This document shows positions 58,332-64,000 of a DNA stretch of 64,000 nt, one piece after another. How positions within the stretch are numbered: the first letter of the stretch is position 1; each line of letters opens with the position of its first letter. The notes under the pieces were generated by a model. It was given only the letters and a program-made list of their open reading frames with translations. It was not told where the DNA came from and searched no databases. Origin of the DNA: Haloarcula halophila (lineage in GTDB: Archaea > Halobacteriota > Halobacteria > Halobacteriales > Haloarculaceae); assembly GCF_029278565.1 (NCBI RefSeq), contig NZ_CP119559.1, forward strand, positions 2,728,001 to 2,792,000. The letters are read 5' to 3'. The position numbers were made by a program, and so were the translations under genes.

Positions 58332-59207
58332 ATGCTGACCGTCCGGGCGCCTGCGACCAGTGCGAACCTCGGGAGCGGCTTCGACGTCTTCGGCGCCGCC
58401 CTCGAACGCCCGGCTGATGTCGTTCGGCTGACAAAGTCCGACCGGACCACTATCGAGGTGACCGGGGCCGGGAGCCAGTTCATCCCGGAGGACCCCGAGA
58501 AGAACACTGTCGGGGCCGTCGCCGAGGCGCTCGACGCGCCCGCACACATCCGGATCGACAAGGGCGTCCGGCCCGCCTCGGGACTGGGCTCTTCCGCGGC
58601 CAGTGCCGCCGCCGCCGCCGTCGGCCTCAACGCCCTGTACGACCGGGGGTACACCCGCGAGGAACTCGTCCCGATCGCCGCGAAAGGCGAGGCGGTGGTC
58701 TCGGGTGACGCCCACGACGACAACGTCGCGCCCTCGATCATGGGCGGGTTCACCATCGCCACGGACTCGGGCGTCACACAGATCGACGCCGACATCCCGC
58801 TGGTCGCCTGTCTCCCCGACATCGTCGTCTCGACACGGGACGCCCGCCGGGTCGTCCCCGAACACGCCCGGGTCGAGCAGCTCATCGAGACTGTCGGAAA
58901 CGCGGCCACGCTGACGACCGGGATGCACCGCGACGACCCGTCGCTGGTGGGCCGTGGGATGCACGATACCGTCGTCACCCCGGCGCGTGCGAAACTCATC
59001 GACGGCTACGAGACGGTCCGGGAGGCCGCGCTCGACGCCGGAGCCACGGGTGTGACGATCTCGGGGGCCGGCCCGACGGTGATCGCCGCCTGCGAGGACC
59101 GGCACCAGAAAGCTATCGCCAGCGCCATGCTGGATGCCTTCGGCGAGCGCGGTGTCGACGCACGCGCCTACCAGACGCGGATCGGTCGCGGGGCACAGCT
59201 CTTCTGA
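58332..59207 (+). CDS. thrB: Homoserine kinase
   Basis: 291 residues of the GHMP kinase family. Starts MLTVRAPATSANLGSGFDVFG, with the ATP loop RPASGLGSSAASAAAA near residue 80 and the C-terminal SGAGPTVIAA motif. It phosphorylates homoserine in threonine synthesis. ATG 58332 is preferred to an upstream frame start because it opens the conserved first strand; a CTTTTTC box near 58302-58310 is spaced correctly. Confidence 0.93.
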   Translation: MLTVRAPATSANLGSGFDVFGAALERPADVVRLTKSDRTTIEVTGAGSQFIPEDPEKNTVGAVAEALDAPAHIRIDKGVRPASGLGSSAASAAAAAVGLNALYDRGYTREELVPIAAKGEAVVSGDAHDDNVAPSIMGGFTIATDSGVTQIDADIPLVACLPDIVVSTRDARRVVPEHARVEQLIETVGNAATLTTGMHRDDPSLVGRGMHDTVVTPARAKLIDGYETVREAALDAGATGVTISGAGPTVIAACEDRHQKAIASAMLDAFGERGVDARAYQTRIGRGAQLF

Positions 59208-59234
59208 TCGGCGCTTACAGTCCGTCCGCTTGTG

Positions 59235-59271
59235 GCTGTCTCTGGCGCTGAAACGCTGCTCCTGTGGCTTT
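59235..59271. repeat. Copy A of a 36-bp direct repeat upstream of the surface protein operon
   Basis: CTGTCTCTGGCGCTGAAACG plus CTGCTCCTGTGGCTTTT; a copy with about 85% identity lies at 62349-62384. It precedes a TTTTAT box (59269-59274), so it may be part of the promoter of the operon beginning at 59365. Confidence 0.6.
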
Positions 59272-59364
59272 TATCGAGTGGGTCGATGTTTCAGTCGCTA
59301 TGATCGCTGTCCCACGCCAGGTCGCACCGTTTGCTCGACCACCCACTGTCACCGGGAGGGACCG

Positions 59365-60537
59365 ATGAGACGCGCCCTGTTGCTGGCGACGCTGATCGTC
59401 GCCGCGTCGGTTTCGCTTCCGGCCGCCGCCGGCCAGCAAGGCGGCGTGATCTCCGTCGAGACGACGGCCACTCCGGAGCGGCCGACGCCCGATCAGGACG
59501 TGACCGTCGACGTGACGCTCTCGAACCCGACCGACGACGAGTCGTACAACGTCCGGTGGGTCGCGCTGCACAACACCACCGATCCGGACAGCACGATGCA
59601 CGACCGGATCAAACCGACCGAGAACCTGAACGGTGGCGAGTCGGCGAACTACGACCTGACGATGCCGGTCGACGAGACAGGCGAGCACCACGCCGTCGCC
59701 CACGTCTTCGTGGACACGCTCCACGGCGACACCTACACGTTCACGCGCAACGTCACGGTCACGGTCGTCCAACCCCATCCCGCGATGTCGCTGTCGACCG
59801 GCGCTGTCGGCCCGGACGACCGGACCGACGTCTCCCTACAGCTCTCGAACGGGCTCTCCGAGGAGATCCGGGGCGTCTCTGTCGAACTAGAGGGCCAGAA
59901 CGCAACGATGACACTCGACGAGGACCGTCGCGTCCGTTCGTCGCTCCAGGCCGGCAACGAGACGACGATGACGTTCCCGGCAAGCGAAGTCGATCCCGGG
60001 AGACAGACGTTCACCGCGACGCTGACCTACACCACCGAGAGCGGCGAGTACCGGACCGTCACGCGTTCGCTGTCGACGACGGCCGATCCGGTCGAGAACC
60101 CCGCGACCCTCACGCTGACGGGGCTACGGGTCTCCCAGGACGGCGACCAGCTCACGATCCGTGGCAGCGCGAGCAACCTCGGTGGCGGCAACGCAACCGG
60201 TGCGATGGTCACTGTCGGCCAATCGGCGGCCGTCCAGCCGGCCCAGTCCCAGTCCCGCTTTTTCGTCGGCGAGGTCCCCGCCAGCGACTTCTCGTCGTTC
60301 GAGGTCCAGGCGACGACGACGGCAAACGGGACCGTCACCGTCCCGCTCGAAGTGAGCTACGTCGTCGACGACACCCGCGTGAACCGGACCACGTCGGTCA
60401 CGTTCACGCCCGCACAGTCCGGCACCGGCGAGGCGACCACCAGACAGTCGTCGTTCCCCGTCCCGCCGCTGGCTGCCGGCGGCGCGCTCGTGGTCGTCCT
60501 GTTCGGTGCGCTCGGCTGGCGTCGTCTCCGGGGGTGA
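59365..60537 (+). CDS. Membrane-anchored surface protein with Ig-like domains (exporter partner)
   Basis: 390 residues: signal peptide (about 1-23), three beta-sandwich domains with N-x-T glycosylation motifs (NATM, NATG), and a C-terminal membrane helix (VVVLFGALG) with basic end RRLRG. The ATG at 59365 has a strong Shine-Dalgarno sequence GGGAGGG just before it, unlike the leaderless genes around. It is followed 5 nt later by the ATPase gene. The same arrangement as in the RND locus suggests an extracytoplasmic adaptor or substrate-binding role. Confidence 0.8.
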   Translation: MRRALLLATLIVAASVSLPAAAGQQGGVISVETTATPERPTPDQDVTVDVTLSNPTDDESYNVRWVALHNTTDPDSTMHDRIKPTENLNGGESANYDLTMPVDETGEHHAVAHVFVDTLHGDTYTFTRNVTVTVVQPHPAMSLSTGAVGPDDRTDVSLQLSNGLSEEIRGVSVELEGQNATMTLDEDRRVRSSLQAGNETTMTFPASEVDPGRQTFTATLTYTTESGEYRTVTRSLSTTADPVENPATLTLTGLRVSQDGDQLTIRGSASNLGGGNATGAMVTVGQSAAVQPAQSQSRFFVGEVPASDFSSFEVQATTTANGTVTVPLEVSYVVDDTRVNRTTSVTFTPAQSGTGEATTRQSSFPVPPLAAGGALVVVLFGALGWRRLRG

Positions 60538-60542
60538 ACACG

Positions 60543-61208
60543 ATGGCCGTCATCAGCACGACCAACGCGGTCAAGGAGTACGACTCCGGGGAGAAGACGC
60601 TGCGGGCGCTCGACGGCGTCGATCTCGCGGTCGAGGCCGGCGAGTTCGTCGCCATCGTCGGTCCCAGCGGGAGCGGGAAGTCGACGCTGTTGAACCTGCT
60701 CGGTCTGCTCGACGAACCCACCGACGGCTCGGTAACCGTCGAGGACGAGGCGGTCTCGTCGTTGTCGGTCCGCGAACGGACCGACCTCCGCCGGGAGACG
60801 GTCGGCTTCGTCTTCCAGTCGTTCTACCTGGTGCCGACCCTGACCGCCCGGGAGAACGTCACGGTCCCGGCGCTGATCAGGGGGGACCGCTCGCGGTTAC
60901 TCGACCGGGCCGAAGAGCTGCTGTGCCGGGTCGGGATGGCCGACCGGCTGGAGCACTACCCCGACGAGCTCTCTGGCGGGCAGAAACAGCGGGTCGCGGT
61001 CGCCCGGTCGCTGATCAACGACCCCGACATCCTGCTGGCCGACGAACCGACCGGCAACCTCGACCAGGACACCGGCGCACAGGTGCTGGACGTGTTCGGC
61101 CGGGTCGCCGACGAGGATGTCGCCATCGTCACGGTCACCCACGACGAGCAGGTGACCGAGTACGCCGACCGGACCGTCACGCTCGTCGACGGGAGTCTCG
61201 ACACATGA
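60543..61208 (+). CDS. ABC transporter ATP-binding protein (MacB/LolD type)
   Basis: 221 residues. Walker A GPSGSGKST, signature LSGGQKQRVAVARSL, Walker B LLADEPTGNLD, switch His in VTVTHDE. The sequence matches the MacB/LolD class, which powers FtsX-type permeases without forming a channel. ATG 60543; the stop overlaps the permease ATG (ATGA). Confidence 0.9.
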   Translation: MAVISTTNAVKEYDSGEKTLRALDGVDLAVEAGEFVAIVGPSGSGKSTLLNLLGLLDEPTDGSVTVEDEAVSSLSVRERTDLRRETVGFVFQSFYLVPTLTARENVTVPALIRGDRSRLLDRAEELLCRVGMADRLEHYPDELSGGQKQRVAVARSLINDPDILLADEPTGNLDQDTGAQVLDVFGRVADEDVAIVTVTHDEQVTEYADRTVTLVDGSLDT

Positions 61209-62341
61209 TGGAGTCGGTCCTCTCTCGACGGTTGCCGCTGGTCGCCTACGCCTGGGAGAACCTCACCAGAGCACGCGCCCGGACGGCCTTGGCGATGGCT
61301 GGCATCACCATCGGTGTCGTCGCCATCGCCTCCCTTGGGATGTTCGGGGCAGCCTTCGAACAGTCGACGCTGAACCGCGTCGACGACATCACGCGAAGCG
61401 TCTGGATCACGCCCGGCGAGGACGCCGAGTTCGAGGAGTTCTCCAGGGACCACGTCGCCGCAGTCGACCGCTCGACCGGCGACACCGTCCATACCGTCAA
61501 GCAGTATTCCACGGGGGTGACGGGGCTCAGGACGACCGAACAGGCAACGGTGTACGGCCTCTCCGATCCCGGGGCCTTCGTCGCCGCCGACGACGGACAG
61601 ATCCCCGAGACCTGGCGCTCCGGTGCCGCCGTCGGCCCCGAACTCGCACAGACACTCGACGTCGGCGTCGGCGACAGCGTCACGATCGACGGCGAGAGCT
61701 ACCGGGTGATCGCCGTCCTCGAACCGTCCGGCCGTTCGTCGCTCGTCGGGACCGACAACGCCGTCGTGGTGCCACAGGCCCAGGTCGAGACCGACGGCTA
61801 CCAGTCCGCGATCATCCGTGCGGACTCACCCGAGGCGGCATTCGAGACCGCCGACGCGCTCGACGCGGAACTCAACGGCCGCAAGGAGATCTACGCGGTT
61901 CAGGACGCCGAACAGGCCATCGAGCGGTTCAACCAGCAGATGGCACAGATCGATACGTTCCTGCTTGGCGTCGGGGGCGTCTCGATGCTCGTCGCCGCCG
62001 TCAGCATCCTCAACGTGATGTTGATGTCGACCATCGAGCGCAAGGGCGAGATCGGTGTCCTCCGAGCAGTGGGATACCACCGGCTGGACGTCCTGCGGCT
62101 GATGCTCAACGAGGCGATGCTACTGGGGATCGTCGGTGCGGTCCTCGGTGTCGGTCTCAGCGTCCTGCTGGGGATGGCGATCAACGCCCAGCTCCTGTCG
62201 GACCCGCTCGCGTTCACCGCCGAAGCGCTTCGCTACACCGTCGTCGGGTTCGTCTTCGGGACGGTGTCGAGCTTCCTCAGCGGGCTCTACCCCGCCTGGA
62301 AGGCCGCTAACGCCCGGCCTGTGGAGGCACTCCGAGACTGA
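61205..62341 (+). CDS. ABC transporter permease (MacB/FtsX family)
   Basis: 378 residues: a first membrane helix near residues 28-50, an extracellular MacB_PCD-like domain of about 200 residues, and three C-terminal helices (LLGVGGVSMLVAAVSILNV; the last is LSGLYPAWKAAN with the R-P-V-E-A-L end). It may export lipoproteins, peptides or other substrate using mechanotransmission. Start is ATG 61205 or 61208; the first overlaps the ATPase stop. Last gene of the three-gene operon. Confidence 0.89.
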   Translation: MMESVLSRRLPLVAYAWENLTRARARTALAMAGITIGVVAIASLGMFGAAFEQSTLNRVDDITRSVWITPGEDAEFEEFSRDHVAAVDRSTGDTVHTVKQYSTGVTGLRTTEQATVYGLSDPGAFVAADDGQIPETWRSGAAVGPELAQTLDVGVGDSVTIDGESYRVIAVLEPSGRSSLVGTDNAVVVPQAQVETDGYQSAIIRADSPEAAFETADALDAELNGRKEIYAVQDAEQAIERFNQQMAQIDTFLLGVGGVSMLVAAVSILNVMLMSTIERKGEIGVLRAVGYHRLDVLRLMLNEAMLLGIVGAVLGVGLSVLLGMAINAQLLSDPLAFTAEALRYTVVGFVFGTVSSFLSGLYPAWKAANARPVEALRD

Positions 62342-62348
62342 ACCGGCA

Positions 62349-62384
62349 CTGTCTCTGACTGTGAAACGCTGCTCCGGGGCTTTT
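62349..62384. repeat. Copy B of the 36-bp direct repeat, after the operon
   Basis: CTGTCTCTGACTGTGAAACG plus CTGCTCCGGGGCTTTT; nearly the same as copy A, 3.1 kb upstream. It begins 7 nt after the permease stop. The rest of 62385-62575 shows no gene and holds the protease promoter (GATTTTGTC at 62541-62549). Confidence 0.6.
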
Positions 62385-62575
62385 CTTCCTGCCGGTGTAT
62401 CGTTCACCTGCCCGTCGCCCCTGACGGACACGCTGACCCCCCAACCGTTCCCCTGCTGACGCTCCACCCCGGCTCCGACGGGCACTTTTCGTCGCCGTCC
62501 GAGCCGATCTCCTCGCGATCCGCTCGGGCCGAACCCAGCAGGATTTTGTCAGCCTATGGAAAACAGACCGATACT

Positions 62576-63910
62576 GTGTCGTCACGAACAACCCTGCTCG
62601 CCCTCACTGCCGCTGTCGCCCTCCTCGTGGGTTCCATCGGCGTCCTCGCGACGGTCGGTGGGACCCTCGCCACAGACGACGCTGTCGCCGACGACGCACC
62701 GCCCTCCCAAGCGGTCACCCCCCGGACTCCGGTTCGGGGAACGGAAATCGAGCGACTCCACACTGCGGGGATCACCGGCGAGGGCGTCGACGTCGGTATC
62801 GTCGACGTGACGGGCTTCGATCCGGACCATCCCGGCATCGCCGACCACGTCGCCGACGCACGCTCGTTCTCCCCGGGTGAGGGGGTCGCGAACGGCGGCC
62901 GCGACAGCCACGGGACCGCGGCGGCGTCGCTGGTCTCCCGGAACGCCCCGGACAGCGACCTCTATCTCGCCAGCGTCGACACTGCGAGCGGTTACGAGTC
63001 GGCCGTCGAGTGGCTCGTCAGCGAGGACGTCGACGTCATCGTCGCGCCGATGTCGTTCTACGGAAAGCCCGATGACGGGGAGTCCCACGCCGCTGACGTA
63101 GCCCGGCGGGCGACGGAGACGGGTGTCGTCTTCGTCGCTCCGGTGGGTAACCTCGCCCAGGGGCACTGGAACGGGACCTATCAACCGGTCAACGGCGGTG
63201 TCCACAGTTTCGACGGCGGGACGCGAAACTACCTGCGGACGACCGGCCAGTCGCGGCTCCGCCTGTGGCTCTCCTGGGACGAGGCCCACCGTACCGAGGA
63301 GTACACGGCCGAACTCTACTGGACCAACGGGACCGCCCACAGACTCGTCGCCCGCTCGCAGCCGTATCTGGCCGATAGCGTCCCTAACGAACGGATCGTC
63401 GCCCGGCTCCAGCCGGGGACGTACTACGTCCGGATCACCGGCCCTGCCAACGCGACCGGCGCGCATCTGGACCTCGAATCGCCCACCCACGCCCTCCAGT
63501 TTCAGTCGCCGGGGAGTGTCGCCCCGCCCGCGACCGACCCGAGCGTCCTCGCCGTCGGTGCCTACGACCCACAGACCGGGGCGGTCAGGCCCTACAGCTC
63601 CGGCGGTCCGACCGGGGACGAACGAGGGGGTGTCGATGTCGTCGCCCCCGACGGACAGGTGGCCGCGACCAAGCCCGACGGGTTCAACGGCACGTCGGCG
63701 GCGGCCGCCTACACCGCGGGGACGGTCGCACTGATGCTCGACGCGAACCGAACGCTCTCGCCCGCAGGCGTCGAACGGAGCGTGACGACCACCGCCAGCG
63801 ACGTCCAACCGACCGGTCCGGATCGGCTGTCCGGCGCCGGGAGCCTGGAACCGACACAGGCCGTCGCGGTCGTTCACAACGATTCAAACGACGATTTGAG
63901 TAACGGATAG
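62576..63910 (+). CDS. Subtilisin-like serine protease (S8 family), membrane-anchored or secreted
   Basis: 444 residues from GTG 62576. N-terminal hydrophobic helix (about 6-29) as signal or anchor. The triad is Asp77 (GIVDVTGFDPDHPG), His112 (DSHGTAAA) and Ser374 (NGTSAAAAYTAG), with the oxyanion Asn in APVGN. The Pro normally after GTS-x-A is Tyr or Ala here. A beta-rich insert (about 210-320, DEAHRTEEYTAELYW) separates His and Ser. No recognisable propeptide precedes the domain. A TTTTG-type box is about 31 nt upstream, indicating a leaderless message. Confidence 0.85.
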   Translation: MSSRTTLLALTAAVALLVGSIGVLATVGGTLATDDAVADDAPPSQAVTPRTPVRGTEIERLHTAGITGEGVDVGIVDVTGFDPDHPGIADHVADARSFSPGEGVANGGRDSHGTAAASLVSRNAPDSDLYLASVDTASGYESAVEWLVSEDVDVIVAPMSFYGKPDDGESHAADVARRATETGVVFVAPVGNLAQGHWNGTYQPVNGGVHSFDGGTRNYLRTTGQSRLRLWLSWDEAHRTEEYTAELYWTNGTAHRLVARSQPYLADSVPNERIVARLQPGTYYVRITGPANATGAHLDLESPTHALQFQSPGSVAPPATDPSVLAVGAYDPQTGAVRPYSSGGPTGDERGGVDVVAPDGQVAATKPDGFNGTSAAAAYTAGTVALMLDANRTLSPAGVERSVTTTASDVQPTGPDRLSGAGSLEPTQAVAVVHNDSNDDLSNG

Positions 63911-63948
63911 GGATTTGTGGCTGTGCTTCGAACGTCCGGATACGTCAC

Positions 63949-64000
63949 ATGTCGGGGCTCATCTCACGCTTGCAGGACCGTTCGACGACGACCACGGCCG
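63949..64000 (+). CDS. N-terminus of a gene running off the window
   Basis: ATG at 63949 opens MSGLISRLQDRSTTTTA and continues to the window end. Too short to identify. No clear promoter is visible apart from GATTTGT at 63912-63918. Confidence 0.3.
   Translation, partial: MSGLISRLQDRSTTTTA

Overview
The window is a gene-dense, GC-rich chromosomal segment of a halophilic archaeon (class Halobacteria). The evidence is: acidic proteins rich in Asp and Glu; archaeal TATA boxes about 27-30 nt upstream of many start codons, which implies leaderless mRNAs; Tat lipoprotein signals; a PGF-CTERM anchor; HalX response regulators; and a bacterial-type gyrase next to archaeal topoisomerase VI. The genus cannot be fixed from the sequence alone. 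No rRNA, tRNA, CRISPR array, insertion sequence or prophage gene was recognised. No gap between genes exceeds 300 nt.

Layout. 1-6.5 kb: end of a winged-helix regulator, an NAD-dependent sugar epimerase, a frameshifted histidine kinase, arginase, an HTH plus small membrane protein pair, and a Tat lipoprotein. 6.5-14.7 kb: the topoisomerase block, with gyrB-gyrA leftward and top6B-top6A rightward from one 221-nt intergenic region. 14.8-18.1 kb: a 52-aa protein, NAD kinase, and two HalX response regulators (the second frameshifted) around a membrane PAS protein. 18.1-25.7 kb: a TetR regulator divergent from a surface protein plus RND exporter, a flavin disulfide reductase and a membrane protein. 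25.8-29.9 kb: a second frameshifted kinase, a formyltetrahydrofolate cyclo-ligase-family gene and two conserved proteins. 30.0-36.4 kb: a complete five-gene peptide ABC importer. 36.6-42.4 kb: a BtuF/BtuC/BtuD-type cobalamin or metal-chelate importer reading out from one palindromic TATA box, followed by an MrfA/Hrq1-like helicase. 42.4-50.5 kb: an Lrp regulator, carA and carB (both carbamoyl-phosphate synthase subunits, 3 kb apart) and a 7TM histidine kinase. 50.5-58.2 kb: haloarchaeal conserved proteins, two paralogous membrane proteins and two flavoproteins. 58.3-64 kb: homoserine kinase, a surface protein-ATPase-permease operon, an S8-family protease and the start of a further gene.

How the genes work together. 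Gyrase (negative supercoiling) and topoisomerase VI (relaxation and decatenation) share a control region. CarA and CarB make carbamoyl phosphate for pyrimidines and arginine; an Lrp-like site lies at both car promoters, suggesting a small regulon run by the Lrp gene beside carA. Two unrelated export machines (RND at 19-23 kb, MacB-like ABC at 59-62 kb) are each preceded by a membrane-anchored protein with Ig-like repeats, which may act as an extracytoplasmic partner.

Three two-component genes carry single -1 frameshifts. They are either sequencing errors or real decay, and should be checked before those genes are interpreted.
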